This document shows positions 15,631 through 24,345 of a stretch of DNA of 51,740 nucleotides, piece after piece. A program made the translations under genes and the position numbers. The notes beneath the pieces were generated by a model. The model saw nothing but the letters and a program-made list of their open reading frames with translations, searched no databases and had not been told where the DNA came from. The DNA comes from a bacterium (GTDB taxonomy: Bacteria; Deinococcota; Deinococci; Deinococcales; Deinococcaceae): the NCBI GenBank assembly GCA_021810505.1, contig JAJZIR010000018.1, positions 1-51,740 of the forward strand. Reading direction: 5' to 3'. Each line of letters starts with the position of its first letter. The first letter of the stretch is position 1.

Positions 15631-17241
15631 ATGGCAGTGAACTCCACCGGAAGTTCTTCCACTGGCCTTAGGCGAGGGATGGGGCCGATCGGCCTGCTCT
15701 TCGCCGCCCTAGGCGGGATCATCGGATCAGGGTGGCTGCTCGGCTCGCTGTCCGCCGCCCAGACCGCTGGGCCTGCCGCCCTGATTTCCTGGATCATCGG
15801 CGGCTTGGCCGTTCTCTTGATCGCCCTGATCTACGCCGAGCTAGGCAGTATGTTCCCGGTCGCGGGCGGCGTCGCGCGCTACCCGCAGTACTCTCACGGC
15901 AGCTTAGCCAGCTTCTCGATGGGCTGGATCTCCTGGCTGGCCTACGTCACCGTCGCTCCGATCGAAGTGGAAGCCACCATCCAGTACGCCAGCAACTACC
16001 TACCCAACCTCCTGCACACCGCCGGTGGCCAAGCGGTGCTCAGCCCCGTCGGCTACCTGGTCGCAGCCCTGCTGATGCTGCTCTTCACCTGGATTAACTA
16101 CCTGGGCGTGCGCTCGCTCAGCCTGACCAACTCGACCATCACCTGGTGGAAGCTGATCATCCCGACGCTGACCTTCCTGGTCCTGCTGGCCGTCAGCTTT
16201 CACGGCTCCAACCTGAGCGCCCAGGGAGGCTTCGCCCCCTACGGCCTGCAGGGAATCCTCAGCGCGGTCTCGACCTCGGGAATCGTCTTCTCCTATCTGG
16301 GCTTTCGGCAGGCGGTCGAGCTGGCCGGGGAGACCACCAACCCGCAGCGCAACGTGCCGATGGCTCTGATCTGGTCGGTGGTGATCGGGATCGTCATCTA
16401 TTTCTTCCTGCAGCTGGCTTTCCTGGGTGCCCTGCAGCCGGGAGACCTGGCCAAGGGCTGGGGTAGCCTGAGCTTCACCGGGTCGTTCGGGCCCTTCGCC
16501 GGCATCGCCGGAACCTTGGGTCTAGGCTGGCTGGCAGTTCTGCTCTACATCGACGCTATCGTCTCCCCGGGCGGTACCGGGCTGATCTACACTGGCTCGA
16601 CCGCCCGGCTGTCCTACGCGATGGCGCGCAACGGCTACATCCCCAGCATCTTCGCGCAGATCAACCCGCGCACCGGCGTCCCGGTCTTCAGCATCCTGTT
16701 CACCTTCATCATCGGCCTGATCGTTTTCCTCCCCTTCCCCAGCTGGCAGTCGCTGGTAGGTTTCATCAGCTCGGCCTCGGTCATGTCCTACGGGGTGGGG
16801 CCGCTGGTGCTGATCGCCATGCGCAGGCAAGACCCCAAGCGGGTCAGGCCTTACCGGCTGCCGGCCGGTAACTTCTGGGCCACAGTCGGCTTCATCGTGG
16901 TGAACCTGATCATCTACTGGACCGGCTGGGCCACCGACGAGAAGCTCTTCTTGGCTATCGCCCTAGGGCTGATCCTCTTCGCCATCTCTTACAGCGGAAT
17001 GCGCTCCAGCGGTAAGGCTCTGCCCAAGGTAGACTGGGTCTCCGGGGCTTGGATCTGGCCCTACTTCATCGGGATGGCGATCATCTCTTACCTGGGTACC
17101 TTCGGCGGCGGCACTGGCTTCATCTCGCTGGGCTGGTCCTTCGTGGTGATCATCATCTTCAGCCTGCTGATCCTGTGGATGGCCACAGCGAACCGGCTGA
17201 GCGACGCCCAGGCCGCGGAGTACATCGGCGATCTGAGCTGA
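15631..17241 (+). CDS. APC-superfamily amino acid permease
   Basis: A 536-residue polytopic transporter with about 12 membrane segments. The first carries the family's substrate-binding glycine motif GGIIGSGWLLG (about residues 31-41); LIYAELGSMFPVAGG and FSYLGFRQAVELAGETTNPQRNVP are also typical. It should couple amino acid or amine uptake to an ion gradient across the cytoplasmic membrane. ATG start with a strong SD. A long perfect palindrome lies 11 bp after the stop. The substrate cannot be read from sequence. Confidence 0.92.
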   Translation: MAVNSTGSSSTGLRRGMGPIGLLFAALGGIIGSGWLLGSLSAAQTAGPAALISWIIGGLAVLLIALIYAELGSMFPVAGGVARYPQYSHGSLASFSMGWISWLAYVTVAPIEVEATIQYASNYLPNLLHTAGGQAVLSPVGYLVAALLMLLFTWINYLGVRSLSLTNSTITWWKLIIPTLTFLVLLAVSFHGSNLSAQGGFAPYGLQGILSAVSTSGIVFSYLGFRQAVELAGETTNPQRNVPMALIWSVVIGIVIYFFLQLAFLGALQPGDLAKGWGSLSFTGSFGPFAGIAGTLGLGWLAVLLYIDAIVSPGGTGLIYTGSTARLSYAMARNGYIPSIFAQINPRTGVPVFSILFTFIIGLIVFLPFPSWQSLVGFISSASVMSYGVGPLVLIAMRRQDPKRVRPYRLPAGNFWATVGFIVVNLIIYWTGWATDEKLFLAIALGLILFAISYSGMRSSGKALPKVDWVSGAWIWPYFIGMAIISYLGTFGGGTGFISLGWSFVVIIIFSLLILWMATANRLSDAQAAEYIGDLS

Positions 17242-17252
17242 GCTCTACGGAC

Positions 17253-17288
17253 CTAACAGACCGGCGAAATATTTCGCCGGTCTGTTAG
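17253..17288. terminator. 36-bp perfect palindrome, probable terminator and/or operator
   Basis: An uninterrupted inverted repeat centred at 17270/17271 with 18-bp arms (outer CTAACAGACC, inner CGGCGAAAT). As RNA it would form a very stable hairpin 11 nt after the permease stop. It has no U-tract, and its right arm runs directly into the -10 box of the next gene (TAGACT, 17286-17291), so it could equally be a protein-binding site. Confidence 0.6.
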
Positions 17289-17291
17289 ACT
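17286..17291 (+). promoter_or_regulatory. -10 box for the phosphoesterase at 17297
   Basis: TAGACT ends 5 nt before GTG 17297. Its first three bases belong to the 36-bp palindrome, and any -35 contacts would lie wholly inside the palindrome. Confidence 0.55.
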
Positions 17292-17296
17292 TGGGT

Positions 17297-17932
17297 GTGC
17301 GCAGAGTCCGCCTGATGCTCATCGCGGACTACGTGCACCCCTTCGTTTACCGGGAGAGCTTCCCTGAGGGAGTCCCCGAGGTGGCCGCGGTCTTGGCCGC
17401 TGGAGATCTTCCCGGGCACTACCTGGAATTCGTCGCTACCAAGCTGAGCGCCCCGGTGCTCTACGTCCACGGCAACCACGACAACGAGCGGTTGCGGGAG
17501 GGCGCGGTCTGGCGCGATCCCCAGGGGGTCATCGCGGTGCACGGACGCGTGGTGGAGGCGGTAGGGCTGGTGGTGGCCGGCTGGGGGGGCGTCCCCAAGT
17601 ACCGCGAGGATGGGGACGGACAGTTCACCGAGGCCCAGGCGCGCTGGGGTTTTGGGAAGCTGTCACGGCAGCTGCTGCTGCGCAGGTTAGCCGGGAAGAG
17701 GCAGCTGGACATCCTGCTCACCCACGCGCCGCCCCTGGGCGAGCACGCCGGATCGGACCACGCCCACCGCGGTTGCCCAGCAATGACCCGCTTCGCTCTG
17801 GCCCAGAAACCCGCTCTGCTGGTGCACGGGCACATCCACGAGTATGAGGGAAAGAAGTTTGAGACCCGGCTGGGCAGCACCCGGGTGATCAACGCTTACG
17901 GTTACCGCATCGTGGAGCTGGAGATCCCCTGA
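17297..17932 (+). CDS. calcineurin-like metallophosphoesterase
   Basis: A 211-residue phosphoesterase with the dinuclear-metal motifs in order: an atypical first motif ADYVHP, then AAGDLPG, HGNHDNE, LLTHAPP and HGHIHEYEG. The first motif has DYVH in place of the usual DxH, a variant I associate with a subgroup of bacterial phosphoesterases. The substrate is unknown. GTG 17297 is preferred over the in-frame TTG 17291 because TTG overlaps the -10 box. It converges with folE. Confidence 0.85.
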   Translation: MRRVRLMLIADYVHPFVYRESFPEGVPEVAAVLAAGDLPGHYLEFVATKLSAPVLYVHGNHDNERLREGAVWRDPQGVIAVHGRVVEAVGLVVAGWGGVPKYREDGDGQFTEAQARWGFGKLSRQLLLRRLAGKRQLDILLTHAPPLGEHAGSDHAHRGCPAMTRFALAQKPALLVHGHIHEYEGKKFETRLGSTRVINAYGYRIVELEIP

Positions 17933-17947
17933 AACCGGAAGTAGGCG

Positions 17948-18529
17948 TCAGCGGAGCTGATAAGGGTTCTGGATCGCGTGCATGAATTCCGCCCTGGTGC
18001 GCGGGTCTTCGCGGAAAACCCCCAGCATGCTGGAAGTGGTGGTGCTGGAGTGCTGCTTCTGAACCCCCCGCATGGCCATGCAGAGGTGGACTCCTTCTAG
18101 GACAACCGCCACACCGGATGGCTCCAAGAGCTCTTGGATAGCCTCAGCGATCTGGGTAGTGATGCGTTCTTGGACCTGGAGACGTCGGGCGAACATATCG
18201 GTGATCCTGGCGAATTTGGAGAGACCTAGAATCTTCTGATTGGGGATGTATCCGATATGGGCACGGCCGAAGAAAGGTAGCAGGTGGTGCTCGCACATCG
18301 AGTAGAACTCGATGTCCTTGACGATGACGATCTCGCTCCCCTCAGCGCGGAAGACCGCCTCGTTGGCCACATCCTCAAGGGTCTGGTTGTAACCGGAAGT
18401 CATGAAGGACCAAGCCGACTCCACCCGCTTGGGCGTCTTGAGCAGCCCCTCCCGGCCTGCATCTTCACCGATCTCGGCCAGCCAACGCAAGGTTAGGTCG
18501 GCCAATTGGGGTTTGGGTGTAGTGGTCAT
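17948..18529 (-). CDS. folE: GTP cyclohydrolase I
   Basis: A 193-residue enzyme converting GTP to 7,8-dihydroneopterin triphosphate, the first step of folate synthesis. Zinc ligands are Cys79 and His82 ([10 protein letters not shown]) and Cys150 (HLCMAMRG); the substrate-binding GLSKFARI and the [10 protein letters not shown] loop are intact, as in type IA enzymes. ATG start with GAGAGGAG SD. It lies downstream of purA on the same strand with a 137-bp gap that holds a -10-like TAAACT (18608-18603). FolB and FolK are encoded 12 kb away. Confidence 0.96.
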   Translation of the reverse strand: MTTTPKPQLADLTLRWLAEIGEDAGREGLLKTPKRVESAWSFMTSGYNQTLEDVANEAVFRAEGSEIVIVKDIEFYSMCEHHLLPFFGRAHIGYIPNQKILGLSKFARITDMFARRLQVQERITTQIAEAIQELLEPSGVAVVLEGVHLCMAMRGVQKQHSSTTTSSMLGVFREDPRTRAEFMHAIQNPYQLR

Positions 18530-18666
18530 TAGGCTCCTCTCGGCCCGGCTTACCTGGTCTAGGCACGGGCCTGCCCACAGCTAGGTCCTCACCGGCAGCA
18601 ACAGTTTAGAGAAGGCAGCCGGAGAAAACTGTGCGATTTGCTGTAGCTGAGGGCGCCGGGCACGGC

Positions 18667-19875
18667 TCAAGGCCAGGCGATCTGGCCGTAGGTCTGACCG
18701 CGCTCCGGACCGCAAGAGAACATCGACACTGGGCAACCCGTCTCCGACTCGATCAGGTCCAGGTAGGCCTGCGCTTCCGGGGGGAGGGTCTCCCGGCTGG
18801 TGGCTCCTTCCACGCTGGCCCAGCCCGGCAACGTGCGGTAGACCGGCCTACCGTCTTGGTAAGCCACGCAGACCGGAATCTGGTCCAAACCCGCCAAGAC
18901 GTCCAGCTTGTTGACGACCAGCCCGTCCACGCCGTTGACCTCGCAGGCGTAGCGCAGCAGGACCAGGTCGAGCCAGCCTACCCGCCTCGGGCGTCCGGTG
19001 GTGGTCCCGAATTCGTCCCAGGGCTGGCTCCCGTCTCCTCTAAGGCGCAGCTCCAACGCGCCGGAGACCTCGGTGGGAAAGGGACCATTCCCCACTCGGC
19101 TGCAGAAAGCTTTGGCGACGCCGTACACCCTGGAGATCGCCTTGTGGCTGACCCCGCTGCCGATCAGGACCCCGCCCACCGTGGGGTGCGAGCTCGTCAC
19201 GAAGGGGTAGGTGCCGTAGTTCAGGTCCAGTAAGGTCGCCTGGGCGCCCTCGAATAGGACCCTTTGGCCACCGGCCAGAGCCTCGCGGAGCATCCCCCCG
19301 GTGTCGCGCACGTAAGGGGCCAGCAGGTCCCGGACCGGCTCCAAGGCCGCCATAGCTCGCTCCACGCTGGTCCAATTGACCCCAGCAGTCGAATTGGGCT
19401 TGGCCTCGATCAGCCGGGCCAAGCGTTCCTCTAGGACGGAGCGGTCCATCAGATCTCCGGCTCTCAGGCCGACCCGTCTGGCCCGGTCGGCGTAGGCCGG
19501 ACCGATACCCCGGCCGGTGGTGCCGACGAAATCCTTGCGCCCGTCGACGTACTTGTGGTGGGGCAACACCAGGTGGGCGCGTTCGGAGAGGTAGACCACC
19601 GGGTCGAAACCGAGTTCGCGGAAGTTGCCCAGCTCCTCGCTGAACTTCCAGGGATCGATGACCATCCCATCGCCCAGGATATTGGTGGCGCCGTGTAGGA
19701 CGCCGCTGGGAAGCAGGTTGAGTTTGAAGGTGGCGTCGGCGACGCTGATGGTGTGGCCGGCGTTGGCACCACCCTGGTAGCGCACCACGTAGTCGGCGCT
19801 CTGCGCCAACACGTCGGTAACCTTCCCCTTCCCCTCATCGCCCCACTGGGCGCCGATGATCGCGATTCCCGGCAT
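18667..19875 (-). CDS. purA: adenylosuccinate synthetase
   Basis: A 402-residue PurA joining IMP and aspartate with GTP to make adenylosuccinate. The N-terminal GAQWGDEGKGKVTD P-loop (about residues 8-21), GGANAGHT, GTTGRGIGP, EGAQATLLD, SSHPTVGG and FGTTTGRPRRVGW are all present. Slightly short compared with the usual 420-430 residues. ATG start preceded by GGGGGTGTA. It follows the degenerate E2-like gene by 37 nt on the same strand, probably one transcript. Confidence 0.96.
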   Translation of the reverse strand: MPGIAIIGAQWGDEGKGKVTDVLAQSADYVVRYQGGANAGHTISVADATFKLNLLPSGVLHGATNILGDGMVIDPWKFSEELGNFRELGFDPVVYLSERAHLVLPHHKYVDGRKDFVGTTGRGIGPAYADRARRVGLRAGDLMDRSVLEERLARLIEAKPNSTAGVNWTSVERAMAALEPVRDLLAPYVRDTGGMLREALAGGQRVLFEGAQATLLDLNYGTYPFVTSSHPTVGGVLIGSGVSHKAISRVYGVAKAFCSRVGNGPFPTEVSGALELRLRGDGSQPWDEFGTTTGRPRRVGWLDLVLLRYACEVNGVDGLVVNKLDVLAGLDQIPVCVAYQDGRPVYRTLPGWASVEGATSRETLPPEAQAYLDLIESETGCPVSMFSCGPERGQTYGQIAWP

Positions 19876-19912
19876 TACACCCCCCGCGGGACCTGCTGGA
19901 GGCCCGCTCCGC

Positions 19913-21319
19913 TCAGGACAAGAGCAACCTGACCGGGAGCGCGATCCGGGAGGCGACCTCGGCGAGCAGGGGAGCGGCCTGAGACCTAGAGGCCGTCCCA
20001 GACAAGACTAGACTGAGATCTTCCGCGCGGGCCTGCCAGGTCAGGGTCAGGCCATCCGCGGACCAGAGCACCTCTTCTGCGCCCAAGGAACTCCCGTCGA
20101 CCAAGACCAAGCCGCAAGCAGGGGCTTGGTCTGCCGACCAGCTATCCCGAAAACTGGGCAGGTGCGCCTCGCCGAAGGCCGCCCAGGCCTGCGAGAAGGA
20201 TCCGGTCAAGTCCGGCAAGACCAGCGAGGAGCCGTCGGCCTGCAGCAGCGCCACCGAATCGGCCAGGCCGAGCGACGAGAGGCTCTCGGCGGCGATCTTG
20301 GCTAGCCAGAAGGCCAACGGGATCTCGCCGAACAGGGTACTCAGCTGGCCACCCAGGCGAGCGAGTTCGGTGAGGGCGCAGCTCTTCTTGAGCGACCAGA
20401 GCTGGGTCTGACGCAGAATCCGCTGCGGCGCCGCCTCCAGTGGCCCAGCCGCCTGGCCCTCCAGGGGCATCCCCGGAAGTTCTGCCGGCGCAGGGACGTC
20501 GGAGGCGAGTTGGCCGGGCCCCTCTTCTCCCTGGGCCGGCGGCTCGGCCGCCTCCGGGCTGGGAGGAGCATGCGGCGCGTCGCTCTGATCCGGCTGATCA
20601 CGGTACGGCTCTTCCGAGAAGGGCTGCTCCGGAGCAGGCGGCTGAGCCGCGGTCCCGATCTGTTCGGCCGGACCGGAGGCGGCGTCCTCTAGGTCCAAGA
20701 CCGCGCTCGGCTCCAGCTCTCCAGCCGCCGGCGCAACGCCTTCTACCGCAGGGATCTCCCCAGAGAATGCGTCCGCATAGGGGGGAGCGGAATCCTGGTC
20801 AAAGTCGAGAGCGAAGTCGTCCGGCTCGACCATCTCCTCGGCGGCGTCTGCGGCCTGCGGGAAGCGGCCGCCCGAGAGCTCTTCGGCCGGCTGAGCCATC
20901 AACAGCCCATCCGCCCCATCCTCTTCGGCGTCGTTCACCACCAAGGGCTCTTCCGCGGCCGGCGGCTCAGCGAAGGGGCTCTGGGGGGGAGCAGGGGCTA
21001 GCTCCGAGGGAGCAAAATTTTCCGGTGAGGCCGAGCGCATCTGGTGGGCGAAGTCGATCAGATCTGGATCTACCCCGACCCGGCTCATCTCGCTGGCATC
21101 CGGAAGATGCCCCAAGGCCTCGTCACCGGTCCAGTCCGGGGGGACCGGATCTACGGGCTGTTCCGGGGCATCGATCTCACCGCTCATGATTCGGGTCAAG
21201 TAGTTGAGGATATCGCGCTCGGTGATCCTGCCCTCGTCCCCGGTCCCCTGAATCTGGCGCCAATCGATCCCATTGTCCTCGGCCAACCTCTTGGCCAACG
21301 GCGAGATTAGCGGTTCCAT
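19913..21319 (-). CDS. degenerate dehydrogenase E2-like protein with E3-binding domain
   Basis: A 468-residue protein. Residues about 5-42 (ISPLAKRLAEDNGIDW, GTGDEGRITERDILNYL) are a canonical peripheral subunit-binding domain of 2-oxoacid dehydrogenase E2. A roughly 260-residue acidic Pro/Ala/Glu-rich linker follows. The last 160 residues parallel the E2 acyltransferase core in order, ending in LSLVLSGTASRSQAA, ..PVRLLLS where E2 has LSYDHRVVDGA. The catalytic His and Asp are therefore missing, and there is no lipoyl domain. ATG 21319 has an SD (GGGGGA) and fits the domain start. It may be a non-catalytic scaffold. Confidence 0.7.
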   Translation of the reverse strand: MEPLISPLAKRLAEDNGIDWRQIQGTGDEGRITERDILNYLTRIMSGEIDAPEQPVDPVPPDWTGDEALGHLPDASEMSRVGVDPDLIDFAHQMRSASPENFAPSELAPAPPQSPFAEPPAAEEPLVVNDAEEDGADGLLMAQPAEELSGGRFPQAADAAEEMVEPDDFALDFDQDSAPPYADAFSGEIPAVEGVAPAAGELEPSAVLDLEDAASGPAEQIGTAAQPPAPEQPFSEEPYRDQPDQSDAPHAPPSPEAAEPPAQGEEGPGQLASDVPAPAELPGMPLEGQAAGPLEAAPQRILRQTQLWSLKKSCALTELARLGGQLSTLFGEIPLAFWLAKIAAESLSSLGLADSVALLQADGSSLVLPDLTGSFSQAWAAFGEAHLPSFRDSWSADQAPACGLVLVDGSSLGAEEVLWSADGLTLTWQARAEDLSLVLSGTASRSQAAPLLAEVASRIALPVRLLLS

Positions 21320-21475
21320 AGGCTCCCCCAATCGCCGGTATTGTAGCAAATCCGGACCGGCCTCCCCTCGGGGAATCCTCAAAGTAGCCGGAGGTTATGC
21401 CGCCGCGATCGCGGAGCCGAGAGGATCTCAGGGCAGATTCATGGGATTCCCTGGTTCCGCGCCAGTAGGCCGTGC

Positions 21476-21481
21476 TAGGCT
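21476..21481 (+). promoter_or_regulatory. -10 box upstream of DUF5693 gene
   Basis: TAGGCT ends 7 nt before ATG 21489, the start of a 37-codon reading frame that runs into the DUF5693 gene. Confidence 0.45.
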
Positions 21482-21488
21482 GCGCGGG

Positions 21489-21602
21489 ATGGCGACGCAT
21501 CCGCCGAAACACCCGGTACACCTAGACCCAGGTGGTGGCCGGCCGCCCTACTCCGCCGTCCTGACTCCAGTCCCCCGCGAGGTCCTATGCGCCGCATCCT
21601 GA
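21489..21602 (+). CDS. possible leaderless upstream ORF overlapping the DUF5693 start
   Basis: A 37-codon frame beginning at leaderless spacing from TAGGCT, starting MATHPPKHPVHLDPGG and rich in proline. Its stop at 21600-21602 lies 16 nt inside the DUF5693 gene, so ribosomes terminating there could re-initiate at ATG 21587. It may be a regulatory leader rather than a functional peptide. Confidence 0.35.
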   Translation: MATHPPKHPVHLDPGGGRPPYSAVLTPVPREVLCAAS

Positions 21603-23374
21603 CCATCTTGATGTTCGTCAGCCTCATCCCAGCGCTCCTGATAGCTTGGCAGCGCATCCGCGCCGAGCAGGGCAATAAGGTCGTGGCGATCGTGATGGAC
21701 TATCCGTCGCTGAAAGCCCAGGCCGGGCTGCTGGGAAAGCCGACCCAGGCGCTGCTGGCCCATTACCAGAAGGAGGGCGTCAACGGCGTGGGGGTCTACG
21801 AGGATTCGGTCCAGAGCCGAATCTTAGAGGGCAAGGCCGCGTACGCCAGCGGGAGCAGCCTACTGGCCAAACACCCAGGGGCGGCGGTGCACCCCAGCTG
21901 GACTTACCTGAGGTCGCTGGCCCCCGGTACCGTGGCCCAGCTGCGCTCCCGGTACCGATCCCCTAGCCAGGTCCTCCAGATCGGCAAGCAGCGCTGGACC
22001 GGCTGGCCGGTCGACATCCGCGGCCTACCCGCCGGCGCGCCGATGAGGCTGCTCCGCAGCCTGCACCGCCGCGGTCTTCTGGTGGTCTACCGGCCCTTCT
22101 ACAGCTCGCTGGAGCGCCACCTCGGCCGGCTGCTGCCCCCAGCCCACCTAGCTCCCTTCTTGGCTTTCCTGGGCAGTAGCGTTCCCGGTGCCGGGAATCA
22201 CCAGCTCCTGGCTGCCTACAGCCAGAAGCTGAGCGGGCGCACCCTGGCACCGATCGGTTTCAACGCCCAGACCGGAATGCTCAGCCTGGCCAGCCAACAC
22301 CCCGCTGTCCAGCTGTTCAGCCTCCCCAGCAATTACCTGGCCACCCTGAGCCCGCAGAGCGCCAGCTTGAAGTACGTCCTGGGGGCAGCCAACCGCTCCT
22401 ACCGGCTGCTCTACCTGCACCCCTACACCAGCGTCAAGAGCACCGACTTGCTGATCCGGTCCGTCGTCGCCGGCCTCAAGGCGCACGGCTTCACCATCGG
22501 GACGCCCCAGCCGGTCTCCTTCGTTCCCAACCACACCCTGCAGCGGCTCAGCCTGATCGGGCCGCTGCTGGCGCTGGTCCTGCTCGCGCTCAGTTACAGG
22601 CTGCGCTGGCTCGGGGTGGCCGTGGCCGTCCTGGTCGTCCTCCTGGCAGTGGCCGACGCCGGGCACACCCTAGCCGGCGGGGCGCTGATGGCCGGCCTGA
22701 CTTTCCCAGTGCTCGGGTTGGTCAACCGCAGAGAGCGCCCGGTCGACTGGCTGACCGCCACGCTCTACACCCTCAGCGGGGCGATGTTCGCCCAGGCGAT
22801 GGGGGTCAGCCGCCTGGGGATGCTAGCGCTGAGCCCCTACCGCGGCGTCGCCCTGGTACTGACCGTGCCGGCGCTGCTCTTCCTCTTCTCGCTGATCCCC
22901 AACCAAGACCTGCGCGTCACCCTGCGCCAGTTCTACTCGGTCCGCCTGCGGCTGGGGGACCTGATCCTGTTCCTGGTCGTGATCGCGTCCATGGCCTTAG
23001 TATTGCTGCGGCGCGGCAACAATACCGGCCTAGGGGCTTCGAGGTTGGAGCTCAAGGTGCGCAGCCTGCTGCAGCACCACATGGTCCGCCCCCGCTTCAA
23101 GGAGCTGATCGGGCATCCGTTGGCCCTGATCGGCCTGGACGGCCCCTTCGTGGGCTGGGTCAACGCGATCCTGTTGGCCGGCGGAGTCGTCGGCCAGAGC
23201 AGCATCATGGACAGCTTCGGTCAGTACAACACCCCCCTGCTGACTAGCCTGGACCGCACTTTCAACGGGCTCTGGATCGGTGGCCTGATCGGCTTGATCC
23301 TGATCCCGATCCTGCGCGGGATCGCCGGATGGTTCAGGGCCGAACCCGCCGGAGCCGAGGTGGCTGCCGGTTGA
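21587..23374 (+). CDS. DUF5693-family membrane protein
   Basis: A 595-residue protein with an N-terminal membrane segment (about 5-20), an extracytoplasmic domain to about residue 318, and about eight further membrane segments. The pattern matches the DUF5693 family, commonly found just before csaB; function unknown but the neighbourhood links it to cell-wall polymer modification. ATG 21587 has the weak SD GCGAGG. Its stop overlaps the csaB start as TTGA, a tight operon. Confidence 0.82.
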   Translation: MRRILTILMFVSLIPALLIAWQRIRAEQGNKVVAIVMDYPSLKAQAGLLGKPTQALLAHYQKEGVNGVGVYEDSVQSRILEGKAAYASGSSLLAKHPGAAVHPSWTYLRSLAPGTVAQLRSRYRSPSQVLQIGKQRWTGWPVDIRGLPAGAPMRLLRSLHRRGLLVVYRPFYSSLERHLGRLLPPAHLAPFLAFLGSSVPGAGNHQLLAAYSQKLSGRTLAPIGFNAQTGMLSLASQHPAVQLFSLPSNYLATLSPQSASLKYVLGAANRSYRLLYLHPYTSVKSTDLLIRSVVAGLKAHGFTIGTPQPVSFVPNHTLQRLSLIGPLLALVLLALSYRLRWLGVAVAVLVVLLAVADAGHTLAGGALMAGLTFPVLGLVNRRERPVDWLTATLYTLSGAMFAQAMGVSRLGMLALSPYRGVALVLTVPALLFLFSLIPNQDLRVTLRQFYSVRLRLGDLILFLVVIASMALVLLRRGNNTGLGASRLELKVRSLLQHHMVRPRFKELIGHPLALIGLDGPFVGWVNAILLAGGVVGQSSIMDSFGQYNTPLLTSLDRTFNGLWIGGLIGLILIPILRGIAGWFRAEPAGAEVAAG

Positions 23375-24345
23375 GAGTCCTGCTCAGCGGTTACTACGGC
23401 TTTGGGAACACCGGCGACGAGGCGATCCTACGCGCGATGGTCCTGGAGTGGCAAGCCCTAGGCCACCAGCCGCTGGCGTTGAGCGCCGACCCAGAGCGGA
23501 CTAGCCGGAAGTACGCCATCCCGGCCTACGGGCGCGCAGAGCCGTGGGCGCTGCTCCGCGCCCTGCAGGGCTGCGACCTGTTGGTCTCCGGGGGCGGGGG
23601 CCTGCTGCAGGATCAGACCAGCAAGCGGACCCTGCAGTACTACCTGGGCCTGATCCGGCTGGCCAAGCTGCTCGGGAAACCAGCGGTCATCTTTAACCAG
23701 AGCGCCGGCCCGCTCAGCTCCAGCGGCCGGGCCTCAGTGGCGCGGGCCCTCCGGGGGGTGCGGGTCTGGGTGAGAGACCGCCAAAGCCAGACCCTGCTGA
23801 GGGCGCTGGGCATCGAGGCCAGGTTGGGCGGCGATCCGGCGCTGCTGCTCCGCGCCAATCCGGTCGGCCAAGATCCCCAGCAAGTGATCTTGGCTCCCAG
23901 AGGAGGGCACCCGGAACTGACCACCCGCTTGGTTCAGCTGGCCAGGCGCCTGCAGGAACGGGGGCTGCGGCCGCTGGCCCTGGCGTTCCAGCCCAGCCAG
24001 GATGATCCGGAAACCGAGCTGATCGCCCGGTCGACCGGCTGCGCGGTGCTCTCCACCTCTGACCCCCAGGTGGCCATAGACCACATCGCTGGCTCGGCCT
24101 TCGTGGTGGGCGTGCGGCTGCACGCCCTGATCCTGGCCGCCGCGGCCAGGATCCCCTTTCTGGGGCTGGCTTACGACCCCAAGGTCCGCGGTTTCTGCGA
24201 GGACGCCGGCGCGCCCTGGACTAACGTGGGCTTCGGCGTAGAGGAGGTCGCCGAACAGGTCTCCTCCCTGCAGCCGCCGGACTGGGACGAGGTGGCCGCC
24301 ATGCAGGAACGCGCCAAGCGCAGCTTTCTGGAGGCGCAGCCGTGA
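23371..24345 (+). CDS. csaB: CsaB-type polysaccharide pyruvyl transferase
   Basis: A 324-residue transferase adding ketal pyruvate to cell-wall polysaccharide; in Bacillus and Thermus this modification anchors S-layer homology (SLH) domain proteins. Typical motifs are LLSGYYGFGNTGDEAIL at the start, LLVSGGGGLLQDQTS, VIFNQSAGPL and the C-terminal VVGVRLHALILAAAARIPFLGLAYDPKV. TTG start at 23371 overlaps the DUF5693 stop (TTGA), with the conserved N-terminus immediately after it. The downstream overlap with the thioesterase is GTGA. Confidence 0.93.
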   Translation: MRVLLSGYYGFGNTGDEAILRAMVLEWQALGHQPLALSADPERTSRKYAIPAYGRAEPWALLRALQGCDLLVSGGGGLLQDQTSKRTLQYYLGLIRLAKLLGKPAVIFNQSAGPLSSSGRASVARALRGVRVWVRDRQSQTLLRALGIEARLGGDPALLLRANPVGQDPQQVILAPRGGHPELTTRLVQLARRLQERGLRPLALAFQPSQDDPETELIARSTGCAVLSTSDPQVAIDHIAGSAFVVGVRLHALILAAAARIPFLGLAYDPKVRGFCEDAGAPWTNVGFGVEEVAEQVSSLQPPDWDEVAAMQERAKRSFLEAQP

